Part shown: positions 8,836 to 16,481 of the stretch, piece by piece | Numbering within the stretch: position 1 is the first letter of the stretch | How the letters are laid out: every line of letters starts with the position of its first letter | Assembly: GCF_900102725.1 (NCBI RefSeq) | Contig: NZ_FNJW01000008.1 | Location: forward strand, 1,426,001 to 1,490,000 | Reading direction: 5' to 3' | DNA length: 64,000 nucleotides | DNA from: Carnobacterium viridans | Lineage (GTDB): Bacteria > Bacillota > Bacilli > Lactobacillales > Carnobacteriaceae | Notes under the pieces: model-generated | What the model saw: only the letters and a program-made list of their open reading frames with translations | The model's database searches: none | Told to the model about the DNA's origin: nothing | Position numbers and translations under genes: made by a program

Positions 8836-8877
8836 ACGATACCTTCTTTTTATCGAATAAAAATTGACGGCTATCAA
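8836..8877 (-). promoter_or_regulatory. Second, weaker Fnr-type box upstream of the ATPase
   Basis: TTGATAGCCGTCAA (8864-8877) with TATCGT at the same 22-bp distance (8836-8841). The box is good but the -10 is poor, so this may be a tandem or relic promoter. Confidence 0.45.
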
Positions 8878-8929
8878 GTTTAGAAAGTTCTCTTTTATCG
8901 TTTCTAAGCACCTCGAATCGGATTGCAAC

Positions 8930-8970
8930 AAAAAAGCAATCCCGGAAAAATAGCTTTTCTTCCAGAATTG
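8930..8970 (-). terminator. Terminator of the HMA gene
   Basis: On the minus strand an 11-bp stem with G-T pairs (CAATTCTGGAA with TTCCGGGATTG) is followed by a CTTTTTTG tract. Confidence 0.75.
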
Positions 8971-8988
8971 CCTAGTTCATTTAATCTG

Positions 8989-9222
8989 TTAAGCGGCCTT
9001 GACTTTTGCTTTAAGGACCGGATAGCCTACGTTTTCGATAGCTTTTTGAATCTCTTCAATCGAAGTGACAGCTGAATCAAAATTGGTTTTGACTTTGCTG
9101 GAGTTGAATAACACTTTAATGCTGTCTTTATCAATACCGTTAACTGATTTCAAGGCACCTTCAATTTTTTGCATACAACTTGGACAAGACAACGTTTCTA
9201 ATTGCAATATAGCTTTTTCCAT
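8989..9222 (-). CDS. HMA-domain metallochaperone
   Basis: A 77-residue single heavy-metal-associated domain: the metal loop LSCPSCMQKIE near residue 11, then the ferredoxin-like fold ending IENVGYPVLKAKVK. Such proteins bind a soft metal through the two cysteines and pass it to a P-type ATPase, here probably the one at 6807-8669, which lacks its own HMA domain. AAGGAG precedes the ATG. It has its own Fnr-box promoter and terminator. CopZ-like function with copper is possible, but CPSC in place of CxxC with Met before it (MTCxxC) makes the metal uncertain. Confidence 0.85.
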   Translation of the reverse strand: MEKAILQLETLSCPSCMQKIEGALKSVNGIDKDSIKVLFNSSKVKTNFDSAVTSIEEIQKAIENVGYPVLKAKVKAA

Positions 9223-9299
9223 AATTCCTATCTCCTTTATGTGTTTTTATTTTATCGGCAGCAGATTAATGAACACTGCCTTTTCCTCTTTACAACTGT

Positions 9300-9341
9300 A
9301 GTATAGCTCACTTTTAGCAAACGAAAATTGACGCATATCAA
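9300..9341 (-). promoter_or_regulatory. Fnr-type box promoter of the HMA gene
   Basis: TTGATATGCGTCAA (9328-9341), 22 bp, then TATACT (9300-9305) on the minus strand; the geometry equals that of the ATPase, regulator and dps promoters. Confidence 0.75.
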
Positions 9342-9368
9342 GTTTTGCACTTCTTTTTATCTTTTTGC

Positions 9369-10223
9369 TCAATTCACCATCTTAATAGTCTTTTTCTGCC
9401 CCTTATTGCCATCAGAATAATAAGAAATTGGTGGATAGTCTTGTCTGCGTATAAACCATACTACAATCGCGCCAATAAACAGGGCCAGAGACAAGGCTTG
9501 CGAAACGCGGATCCACTCGCCAATCCATAAACTGTCCGTTCGCATACCTTCAATGAAGAACCGACCCACTGAGTACCACAAAACGTAACTCAAAGCGACT
9601 TCTCCTTGACGCAAAAGCTGTTTTCGGTTCCGTATAGTGACGATGAGGACAAAGCCCAACAAACTCCACAATGACTCGTATAAAAAAGTCGGATGGTAGT
9701 AGGTACCATTGATATTCATTTGTTCAATGATAAATTCAGGTAAATAAAGATTTTCCAAGAATTGACGAGTAACCGGTCCACCATGAGCTTCCTGATTCAT
9801 AAAATTGCCCCAACGACCAATGGACTGGGCTAACAATACATTGGGCGCTAAAATATCAAGAACGAGTGCCAAAGAAGTACCTTTTTTCTTTGCATACCAA
9901 TATAGCGTACCCCCTCCTGCAATCAATCCCCCATAAATCGCAATGCCGCCATTCCAAATCGCAAGGATTTGTCCTGGATTTTGCAGATAATAACCAAGTT
10001 CAAATAACACATAATAAAGCCGAGCGCCGAGGAATCCAATCGGAATTGCCCATAAGGCCATATCGATAATGGTATCCTCTTCCAGTCCTTTTTTCTTTGC
10101 TTCCTTGGTGCTCAACTGGAGAGCCGCTAATATGCCCGCTGCAATAATGACTCCATACCAATGAATCACAACAGAACCAATCTCCACCGCATGGGGATTC
10201 AAAACGCCTAATACGAATTCCAT
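9369..10223 (-). CDS. lgt: Prolipoprotein diacylglyceryl transferase (copy 1)
   Basis: 284 residues, seven membrane segments. The Lgt signature is present as SIGRWGNFMNQEAHGG around residue 136, with the earlier GARLYYVLFE and the later FIEGMRTDS region. Lgt attaches diacylglycerol from phosphatidylglycerol to the lipobox cysteine of prelipoproteins. It overlaps the upstream small membrane-protein gene by 16 bp and should share its Fnr-box promoter. A very similar full copy is at 23557-24423 and a fragment at 37195-37466, so this is an accessory copy beyond the housekeeping lgt expected elsewhere. Confidence 0.93.
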   Translation of the reverse strand: MEFVLGVLNPHAVEIGSVVIHWYGVIIAAGILAALQLSTKEAKKKGLEEDTIIDMALWAIPIGFLGARLYYVLFELGYYLQNPGQILAIWNGGIAIYGGLIAGGGTLYWYAKKKGTSLALVLDILAPNVLLAQSIGRWGNFMNQEAHGGPVTRQFLENLYLPEFIIEQMNINGTYYHPTFLYESLWSLLGFVLIVTIRNRKQLLRQGEVALSYVLWYSVGRFFIEGMRTDSLWIGEWIRVSQALSLALFIGAIVVWFIRRQDYPPISYYSDGNKGQKKTIKMVN

Positions 10224-10552
10224 TCTATTTGCTCCATTTCTTCAATTTTTCGCGTCATTCTAGTCATGGTGATGCTGAACAAGATTCCGGCTAAGCTCCA
10301 TGGAAACCAAACAGTGAATACACTTTTATCTCCCTGGTCACTCGCTTCGTAATACGCCACTTTTCCGTGTCCGATTACGCCGGCTCCTTTTACAACTTCC
10401 TCTTCTTTTTCCATAGCTAACCTATCTGCCTCAACAACGTTAGACGTTTTTGCTTCGCCGCCAATCGTGTTCTTGGTGAAAGGGACGACAAAGAATGCAC
10501 CCGCTGCTGACAACGTGATGGCAACTATCACCCAAAAATAATGCACATTCAC
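10208..10552 (-). CDS. Small membrane protein of unknown function, upstream of lgt
   Basis: 114 residues with one membrane segment near each end (residues about 5-25 and 83-97) and a polar loop between them containing KGAGVIGHGKVAYYEASDQG. I do not recognise a family. Its 3' end overlaps lgt by 16 bp, which indicates translational coupling, and the gene lies behind an Fnr-type promoter. The connection to lgt suggests an envelope role, but nothing in the sequence shows an activity. Confidence 0.7.
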   Translation of the reverse strand: MNVHYFWVIVAITLSAAGAFFVVPFTKNTIGGEAKTSNVVEADRLAMEKEEEVVKGAGVIGHGKVAYYEASDQGDKSVFTVWFPWSLAGILFSITMTRMTRKIEEMEQIEWNSY

Positions 10553-10586
10553 CCCTACTTATTTTTACGTTTTGTTCGACAACCCT

Positions 10587-10628
10587 ATCTTAAAGAAAAA
10601 TAAAACAAAAAAACTTGAGGGTTATCAT
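10587..10628 (-). promoter_or_regulatory. Degenerate Fnr-type box promoter of the lgt operon
   Basis: ATGATAACCCTCAA (10615-10628), 22 bp, then TAAGAT (10587-10592) on the minus strand. One half-site base deviates, but the spacing is the same as for its neighbours. Confidence 0.55.
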
Positions 10629-10774
10629 GTTTGTGCTTTTATTTTTCCAATGAATGAAGGTCGTTCTGTCTTAAAAAAGCCAAAAACGGACAGATGGAAG
10701 CAAAAGCACTGAGTTCTGTCCCGTTGTTAATGAAGAGCGACAGAACATCAACGTGTAGAAAAAAGTGTGTCCGA

Positions 10775-11482
10775 TTATTCGCTGTAAAGCAATAAATCAT
10801 CTAAATCCTGAATCTTGATCCTTTTCCCAGACAGCTGTTGAATCAATCCCTCGTCCTCCAATTCTCCAAATTTGCGACTGATGGTCTCAGGTGTCGTTCC
10901 TAAATAGGAAGCAATGTCCTTTTTTGCCATCGGCAGGGTGATGGTGGGAGAGTTGCCTATTTCAGGTTCCACATTTTCTGCCAAAAACAAAACTAAACGG
11001 GTAATGACACTCTCCACGGCTACTTGTGCGGTTTGACGTTCGGAGCTTTCTAACCGCTGCGACATCTCTCCTAGCAGCTTTAACGAAATTGCAGGATACT
11101 CTTTTAGAAACTCTTGTACATCCTGTTGTTGAATCATGCAGACAGACGTATCTCGAGTAGCTTCTGCGTATTCCTCGTGCACAGCATCAGGATTGAACAA
11201 CGTCCATTCTCCCGTAAAGTCACCCGGATTCAAAATACGAACTAGTTGCTCTTTGCCAGAATCAGACAAGCGATAGATGCGGACTTTTCCGCGATTCACA
11301 ATATACAAGGCATCATCTTTTTCTTGCGAGCGAAACAGAAACTCCCCTTTTTGATAGTGATTCGTGTGAGCTTTTCCAGCGATGCGATCCATCGAGCTTT
11401 CCTCCAAATGATTGAATATCGGGACTAAGCGGATACAAGCTGAGTGGTCTCCTGCTGCATGTGGTTGGGTGTATTGAGTCAA
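10775..11482 (-). CDS. Crp/Fnr-family regulator, FLP-like
   Basis: 235 residues: a cyclic-nucleotide-binding-like beta-roll (residues about 20-140), a dimer helix and a C-terminal winged helix. The recognition helix TTPETISRKFGEL keeps the E-x-x-S-R triad with which FNR reads TTGA half-sites. The four cysteines of an FNR iron-sulfur cluster are absent; only Cys16 and Cys115 exist, a spacing like the Cys5/Cys112 thiol-disulfide switch described for Lactobacillus casei FLP. It probably senses redox state and activates the TTGAT-N4-GTCAA promoters around it, including its own. Confidence 0.9.
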   Translation of the reverse strand: MTQYTQPHAAGDHSACIRLVPIFNHLEESSMDRIAGKAHTNHYQKGEFLFRSQEKDDALYIVNRGKVRIYRLSDSGKEQLVRILNPGDFTGEWTLFNPDAVHEEYAEATRDTSVCMIQQQDVQEFLKEYPAISLKLLGEMSQRLESSERQTAQVAVESVITRLVLFLAENVEPEIGNSPTITLPMAKKDIASYLGTTPETISRKFGELEDEGLIQQLSGKRIKIQDLDDLLLYSE

Positions 11483-11535
11483 TTCGTTCTTCCCCTTTAT
11501 CAGTTTATTGTCCTTTTTTTAACTTTCCTATATTT

Positions 11536-11577
11536 AGTATAAAGGCCCCCTACCTCAAAAAAATTGACGCTCATCAA
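11536..11577 (-). promoter_or_regulatory. Fnr-type box promoter of the regulator gene
   Basis: TTGATGAGCGTCAA (11564-11577), 22 bp, then TATACT (11536-11541) on the minus strand; the box is identical to the dps box. It indicates autoregulation. Confidence 0.78.
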
Positions 11578-11595
11578 GAAAAGTCTTTTTAACGG

Positions 11596-11630
11596 CAAAA
11601 AAATAGGAGCTGGAAAGAGTCCCAACCCCA
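11596..11630 (-). terminator. Probable terminator of dps
   Basis: On the minus strand GGGGTTGGGA pairs imperfectly with TTCCAGCTCC, followed by TATTTTTTTG. Confidence 0.55.
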
Positions 11631-11666
11631 AAATCTTTAATTTTTAAATGTATGTTTACGAAAAAC

Positions 11667-12239
11667 CTAATCTTCATCCTCATCAAACGCATCGTCGTCT
11701 TCCAATGCTTCTTTACCAATGAACGCTTGCAGCATCCAAATGTTCTTGTCTAAGTCATTTTTAAAAGCAATCAATGTATCTTCTAAAGCATCGTCACCCT
11801 CGTCTTGAGCTAAACGAATCGCGCGAATAGTTAGGTCACGAGTGCTTCTGAAGTCCTCGATAATATTTTCAACCATGTCTTCTGCTTTAGCGTATTTATT
11901 AACTGCATCTTCCGAAAGCATCGAATATTTTTCAAATTCAACCGTTGTCGAAGCAGGTTTATGCCCAGAAGTAATTAGACGCTCCGCAAGTTTGTCGAAC
12001 CATTTTTCATTTTCGTTATACAACTCTTCAAATTTTTCATGCAACGTAAAGAAATTGGCTCCTTTTACATACCAGTGATATTGGTGCAGTTTCACATGTA
12101 ATGTATGCATGTTGCCTAAAAGATGATCCGCAATGGCCGCTGCATTAATTTTCGTATGATGAACATGTTCCTTGTGTTCTTGTTCTGCTTGCAATCTTTC
12201 TTGGGGTGTTCTTTCTTGAGTAGCTTTATTTTCAGTCAT
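11667..12239 (-). CDS. dps: Dps-like DNA-protecting ferritin
   Basis: 190 residues; the Dps four-helix bundle occupies about residues 30-175. The intersubunit ferroxidase ligands are visible in LHQYHWYVKGANFFTLHEKFEELY. It has an unusual charged N-terminal tail (NKATQERTPQERLQAEQEHKEH) and a strongly acidic C terminus (EDDDAFDEDED), making it longer than the typical 150-175. It should oxidise Fe(II) with peroxide and store iron, lowering Fenton damage. Single-gene unit with an Fnr-box promoter and AGGAGG before the ATG. The acidic tail makes DNA binding by that end unlikely; the basic N-terminal tail could serve instead. Confidence 0.93.
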   Translation of the reverse strand: MTENKATQERTPQERLQAEQEHKEHVHHTKINAAAIADHLLGNMHTLHVKLHQYHWYVKGANFFTLHEKFEELYNENEKWFDKLAERLITSGHKPASTTVEFEKYSMLSEDAVNKYAKAEDMVENIIEDFRSTRDLTIRAIRLAQDEGDDALEDTLIAFKNDLDKNIWMLQAFIGKEALEDDDAFDEDED

Positions 12240-12312
12240 GATTTATTCCTCCTATAATTTTGGTTTGTTTAAAATAGCTTTCTTTGATTCCTCCTTTTTC
12301 TTTACTGAATTT

Positions 12313-12354
12313 AGTATAGGATAGATTTCCGTTAAAAAAATTGACGCTCATCAA
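12313..12354 (-). promoter_or_regulatory. Fnr-type box promoter of dps
   Basis: TTGATGAGCGTCAA (12341-12354), 22 bp, then TATACT (12313-12318) on the minus strand. Confidence 0.78.
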
Positions 12355-12467
12355 GAAAAGTATTTCTTAATAGACGCCAGGCTTCTCTATTAAATTCAAC
12401 TGAAATAATCAAAGGAATGAAGTCGTTCCCTCCAAACAAAAATTTCATTAAAGTAGGGCCTAAAAAA

Positions 12468-12515
12468 AGAATAGCAACTATACTTTGTCAAGAGACCTGA
12501 CTGCTATTTTTTTGC
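12468..12515. terminator. Possible bidirectional terminator
   Basis: AAAAAAAGAATAGCA (12464-12478) and TGCTATTTTTTT (12502-12513) form an A/T-flanked stem of about 7 bp plus A-T pairs with a long loop. It lies in the gene-free stretch 12240-12694. Confidence 0.4.
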
Positions 12516-12557
12516 TTGTTATTCTTCAATTACCAAATGTCTTGCCTTGCAGTATAT

Positions 12558-12611
12558 TTAATGCTCTTTCTCACTAGTGTTGCATGCAACACTAGTGAGA
12601 AAGAGTATTAA
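12558..12611. repeat. 54-bp near-perfect palindrome
   Basis: Symmetric about 12584/12585 (centre GTTGCATGCAAC), arms containing CTCTTTCTCACTAGTG; only one pair (12563/12606) is not Watson-Crick and that would be G-U in RNA. There is no loop, so it could extrude as a cruciform. It is not followed by a T tract. It lies 83 bp before the IS30-family element. Confidence 0.85.
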
Positions 12612-12694
12612 TAAGATTAACCTAGACGAATAACTTTACTTTATTTATGTCATACCATAAATAAAAATTGAAAAGAATTTTTTTATTTATCTGA

Positions 12695-13746
12695 TTTGTC
12701 AAATTAAGCTAGACAGAACGTCTTCACTCATGTAACTCAAAAATACTTCCAATGGTGTTTGATAATTCAATGACTTTCTGGGAATAGTATTTCTCTTATT
12801 TGCAACGGATGAAACAAACAATTGGTCGACTTGATTAAAATCCATTTCTTTTGGTAATCCATCTTTTCGGAGGAGACCGTTAGAATTTTCGTTTAAAGCG
12901 CGTTGTGAAGGTGTTCCAGGATCCGCAAAATAAATGGCGATATCGTGGTGGTTGCATAGCGATTTCCAGTTAGAAAATTCTTTTCCACAATCAAAGGTGA
13001 TAGAACGGAATAAGTTTCTTGGAATACCGTGAAACCAGTGATTCATGGCTGTTTCAATGTCGCTGGCCTTTCGTCCATTGGGTTTCAAAGTAATAATGAC
13101 TTTAGATAGACGTTCCACTAAAGTGATAACAGCACTCTTATGGTGGACACCTACAATGGTGTCGCCTTCGATATGGCCAAATTCTTCTTTAAACTGGGGA
13201 TAATCTTTTTCTCTTTCTGTGATATTCCGCTTGAAAGATTGTTTTCCCCGACGTTCTTTATGACCATTTGGTTTTCTTTTCCCTTTCATTGGAAGTGTGG
13301 TTTCATCAAAGATTTTTTCTTTGAACTGGCGGTAAAGAGTACGAACGGAACACGCAACAGGCTCTTCCGCCCGACCAATAATGACGTCAGGAGTCCAACC
13401 TTGAGTGACTTTCTTTTTGATATAGGCCTGTTATTTCTTTGAAAGCACGATTTTGCGACGTCCACAACCTTCTTGTTTTCCTTGTACTGTTGGAAGTACT
13501 CAAGTGCCGTATGCCCTGCTTTCAAGAAGTTAATGACGTTGTAAATGGGTGTTCGCGTTCGTTTTAAATAAGCGGCTATTTTCGCAACTGGGATATTTTT
13601 GTGGTAATAAGACTCTATCATCACCAATTCATCCGTGGTAAGATGGGTGTGGGTCATTCGTGATCACTCCTATGTCTTCTTTAGTCGGAATTACATTTTG
13701 AGTGTACCACGAATGGCTTTTTTGTTTGTCTAGCTTAATTCTACAA
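12695..13746. mobile_element. IS30-family insertion sequence, defective
   Basis: About 1.05 kb. The ends carry inverted copies of AATTAAGCTAGACA (left from 12702, right ending near 13741) with partly matching outer bases. It contains a single IS30-type transposase reading frame with a frameshift and a stop, so it is not autonomous. A short relic of the same family lies at 60661-60773. Confidence 0.85.
12699..13657 (-). pseudogene. IS30-family transposase, frameshifted
   Basis: The N-terminal part (from 13657) has the helix-turn-helix LTTDELVMIESYYHKNIP and VAKIAAYLKRTRTPIYNV. The catalytic part (from 13289) has the DDE domain: FGHIEGDTIVGVHHKS, SITFDCGKEFSNW and GTPSQRALNENSNGLLR. The intervening segment reads GCGRRKIVLSKK, then a TAA, then QAYIKKKVTQGWTPD in the downstream frame, so there is a one-base shift near 13465 and a nonsense codon near 13430. 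IS30 transposases insert next to palindromic hot spots, which may explain the neighbouring 54-bp palindrome. Confidence 0.9.
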
Positions 13747-13798
13747 TCGGCGATCTATTAAAGCTAATAGTTACATAATAGAGAGGAAGTAAATATTT

Positions 13799-14148
13799 AT
13801 GAAGAAAAAACATTGTTATTTATTGCCATAATAGGTTTAATAGTATTTATATACCCAAATAATAAAGTTAATGCTTCAGAAAATAATGCACCTGCAGAAG
13901 ATATAACAGAAACTATAATAGAGAACACTGAATAAAATTTACCGATTTTTTCTATGGACCAAATAAATACTATGTCCGAAGAAGAGCTACCTGAAAATTT
14001 TTTAGTGAAAGAAGATTAAACTCCTAAACTGAGAAGTGCGTCTCTAGGATATCAAAAATGGAGCAAAGTGAGCACCACAAGACTGAATACAAATGTCTAC
14101 ATAGCTTGACATCCATCTTTTAAAGGATGTACTAAAGGTACACTTTAG
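13799..14148 (+). pseudogene. Decayed small secreted-protein gene
   Basis: A GAGAGGAAG ribosome site and ATG begin a signal peptide that is recovered after a one-base shift in a run of A (TLLFIAIIGLIVFIYPNNKVNAS). A second shift after ENTE joins LPIFSMDQINTMSEEELPENF; then an in-frame TAA and, later, a TGA in place of a likely Trp codon interrupt SLGYQKWSKVSTTRLNTNV and HPSFKGCTKGTL. Four lesions within 350 bp make it clearly dead. The original product would be an exported peptide of roughly 110 residues. I do not recognise the family. Confidence 0.6.
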
Positions 14149-14467
14149 AGCTTAGCGGCCTTTTGAAACATCTGATAGAACGTATTCACTTCTACATGTC
14201 CTCCCTTGGTGCTGGGAAACAAGTAATCCTCTGGTGCTAAGTCTTTCGTGTACTCTAAAATTAAGTCCTGCAGATTACTCAAATACAAAATACGCGTCTT
14301 TCCCGTTTTCTTTTCGACAATTCGAGGATTTTAGAGGAAATCAAGTCTTGTTTCTTTAATTTGACAATATTAGACATGCGTAACCCACTGTTAATGCCAA
14401 TCAAAAACAGAAAAACATCCTGATCCGCGTATTTATCTAATTTCACGTATTGAGATTCTTTAAAGAA
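14145..14467 (-). pseudogene. Fragment of a small tyrosine recombinase
   Basis: DVFLFLIGINSGLRMSNIVKLKKQDL is the start of a phage-integrase catalytic domain with its first Arg. After a frameshift the same gene continues as RIVEKKTGKTRILYLSNLQDLILEY and EDYLFPSTKGGH and stops before the HxxR and Tyr motifs, so it cannot be active. A separate N-terminal fragment of a close relative is at 40505-40654. Confidence 0.75.
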
Positions 14468-14510
14468 ACAATATATAATAAAAGATAACCCAGTAAGGAG
14501 ATAAGAAATT

Positions 14511-15041
14511 ATGAAAAATAAATTCAAACTAATTTTATTTTTAGTCGTTATCGTTATCATTGTATTAAGTTTATACATATCATCTAAAGATTTATTAGTT
14601 AATCTAATAACAAAAAATGAAATATCTGGAGAAGTAGAGTATGTTTCTATTTATTCACATGGAAGTAACAAGAAAACAGAGGCGTTTAAAAGCGAAGATT
14701 TTGAGCTATATACCGCAGATTCAACTAGCTTTACATCATATATTTCTAACAGTAAAGTTCTTAATAAGATAAATAAAATTGTACTTACAGATTCTTCAGG
14801 AAATATTGTAGATAATGATGAAATAATTACAGGGATTTTTCAATCAGCAGAACAAATAGAACATGAAATTTGGGAATTCCAAATTTTCAAAGTTTTGGAT
14901 GCTTATTTTGTTTTAGTCAAATTAAATGTAAATTGGCAATCCCCTTGCGACTTTTATGAGTACGATATAACTAATAAAGAATTAAAACTTATGCATAGGT
15001 TTGATGATATTGACGTTTTAGGTTTATCCTTATCACGTTAA
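14511..15041 (+). CDS. Membrane-anchored protein of unknown function
   Basis: 176 residues: one N-terminal membrane segment (residues about 5-24) followed by an extracytoplasmic domain rich in Ser, Asn and acidic residues, with EYVSIYSHGSNKK and EIWEFQIFKVLDAYFVLVKL. There is one cysteine (SPCDFYEYD). AAGGAG precedes the ATG. I recognise no family. It stands alone among mobile-element debris and is probably an accessory gene. Confidence 0.65.
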   Translation: MKNKFKLILFLVVIVIIVLSLYISSKDLLVNLITKNEISGEVEYVSIYSHGSNKKTEAFKSEDFELYTADSTSFTSYISNSKVLNKINKIVLTDSSGNIVDNDEIITGIFQSAEQIEHEIWEFQIFKVLDAYFVLVKLNVNWQSPCDFYEYDITNKELKLMHRFDDIDVLGLSLSR

Positions 15042-15194
15042 ATGAATCTTTACGTAAGTGTCTATTTAGATTTTATCCAGAATAGATATTTACAAGGTAT
15101 CAATCGAATTGTTTTTTTTGCTGTCTATTATAAAGTCGCTTAATATATTTAGGTTTATTGGCTAAAATAGTCTTGTATTGTTTTCCCTGGCGTT

Positions 15195-15362
15195 TTAAAA
15201 AAAGCTTTCTAATCCTACAAGTAGACCATTTCTAGAGATAAAAGCGCTGAAGATTATAACGAAAGAAAGTACAACTCCAGTAGGAATAGTAGTCTCAAAA
15301 AGTAGATAAAAAGTTATAACCAGGTAAATGATTGTAAAAGCTGTTCTTTTAACTAATATCAT
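15195..15362 (-). CDS. Small hydrophobic protein (55 aa)
   Basis: ATG at 15362 with GGGAG seven bases upstream; the product starts MILVKRTAFTIIYLVITFYL and is almost entirely two membrane segments. It resembles small membrane proteins that accompany Xre regulators, such as those further upstream at 15738-16381. No function can be given. Confidence 0.45.
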   Translation of the reverse strand: MILVKRTAFTIIYLVITFYLLFETTIPTGVVLSFVIIFSAFISRNGLLVGLESFF

Positions 15363-15422
15363 CCTAAATAACTCCCTTTATAAAAATTATCATACCTATA
15401 ATGCTAACTTTCTCAATTTCAA

Positions 15423-15593
15423 TCAAGCTCTATCTTTTTTTTTAGCGTTAACATAAGTAAACCAACAGCCTAGTAATACAAAAAATAGCATAACTAGATT
15501 ATCTACTAACTCCGTAAAACCTATAGTACTTCTTAAAGTGATTGCAACAATTATTAATACTATTACACCAACAATCTGTTTCTTAGTTCTCAT
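15423..15593 (-). CDS. Small membrane protein (56 aa)
   Basis: ATG at 15593 with AAGGAG eight bases upstream. The product MRTKKQIVGVIVLIIVAITL continues with a second hydrophobic segment and a lysine-rich tail (YVNAKKKDRA). Together with the 55-residue protein downstream it may form a small membrane-protein operon. Function unknown. Confidence 0.5.
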   Translation of the reverse strand: MRTKKQIVGVIVLIIVAITLRSTIGFTELVDNLVMLFFVLLGCWFTYVNAKKKDRA

Positions 15594-15692
15594 AAAACAA
15601 CTCCTTCTATAAATGATTATAATTGCCTATTCGCCTATAGCATAGCGTTTAATGATAAATAGAAAAGAAGTCTTAATTTGATAAAGCTCTAG

Positions 15693-15719
15693 ATACACGA
15701 ATTTATCCAATTCATGTAT
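15693..15719. repeat. 27-bp dif-like palindrome
   Basis: Left arm ATACACGAATT and right end AATTCATGTAT are near-perfect inverse copies; the centre TATCCA matches the spacer of the site at 6534. One base shorter than the 28-bp sites. Confidence 0.45.
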
Positions 15720-15737
15720 TGCTACTTTACTAAATAT

Positions 15738-16181
15738 TCACCCATCTTTTCTATCCCTTCTTTCATCTATTTTATTTCTTACAAAATACGTTATTGGAAT
15801 AGACACAAACATGAGACTTGAAAATAATTGAATAATGCCTCTATTTATATTTCCGTTTATTATTATTTCTTCAGGCTGAAATAAGAAAGTTTGATACGTC
15901 CCATATAAACCGAATAATCCTGCAAGTAAAAGCAACCAAGAAGAATCTTTTTTATTCTCATTTTTACGAAAGTAGGCATTATGATAGACACTTATATTTG
16001 TAAAAACAATGGCGACTATAAATAGTATGCTTAACATTTCTAGTTCCTTGGTAGCACCCCATTGAAAATTAAAAAATAAGCCAAGGATATAATTTAGTGC
16101 TAATAGAATAATTAAAGTATTAAACGAATAATAGCCATATTTATATCTCATTAATTTTTGGTATTCATCATATTGTTTCAT
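15738..16181 (-). CDS. Four-helix membrane protein paired with an Xre regulator
   Basis: About 147 residues from the ATG at 16181, which sits eight bases after a GGGAGG that lies inside the end of the upstream regulator gene; earlier in-frame starts have no room for a ribosome site. It has four predicted membrane segments and a short polar tail (RNKIDERRDRKDG). Xre-plus-membrane-protein pairs are common in Firmicutes, but their function is generally unknown. Confidence 0.7.
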   Translation of the reverse strand: MKQYDEYQKLMRYKYGYYSFNTLIILLALNYILGLFFNFQWGATKELEMLSILFIVAIVFTNISVYHNAYFRKNENKKDSSWLLLLAGLFGLYGTYQTFLFQPEEIIINGNINRGIIQLFSSLMFVSIPITYFVRNKIDERRDRKDG

Positions 16182-16183
16182 TT

Positions 16184-16381
16184 TCATTCCTCCCAAAATA
16201 AATCATTTAATGTTAGATCAAATTCTTTACAAATTTCTCTACACAAATTGATTGTCGGATTGTAATCTCCTCTTTCAATGGCACTGATTGTTTGTCTAGT
16301 AACATTAACAGCATCTGCCAATTGCTGTTGAGACATATCATTCTTTGCTCGTGCTGCCTTTAACTTTAAATTCTTAGCCAT
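16184..16381 (-). CDS. Xre-family helix-turn-helix regulator (65 aa)
   Basis: A minimal Cro/CI-type domain: LKAARAKNDMSQQQLADAVNV, then the recognition helix TRQTISAIERGDYNPT and the C-terminal LCREICKEFDLTLNDLFW. This compact class regulates adjacent membrane-protein genes. Its 3' end contains the ribosome site of the following gene, so the two are translationally coupled. Confidence 0.85.
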   Translation of the reverse strand: MAKNLKLKAARAKNDMSQQQLADAVNVTRQTISAIERGDYNPTINLCREICKEFDLTLNDLFWEE

Positions 16382-16481
16382 ATTATCCCTCCTAATATGA
16401 CAAATATATTTTACATTAAGTAAACTATATCACATATCCTAAATAACACAATAGTTTTAATAGTTCAGCATTTTTTTTTTT

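Noticed and set aside
15238..15420. Plus-strand signals in the AT-rich stretch after the 14511 gene
   Set aside because: No frame with a ribosome site on the plus strand; the small minus-strand genes explain the open frames.
16471..16481. Run of 11 T beside the IS256 end as a possible target duplication
   Set aside because: The other side (TTAGTTTA) does not match, so no duplication can be claimed.
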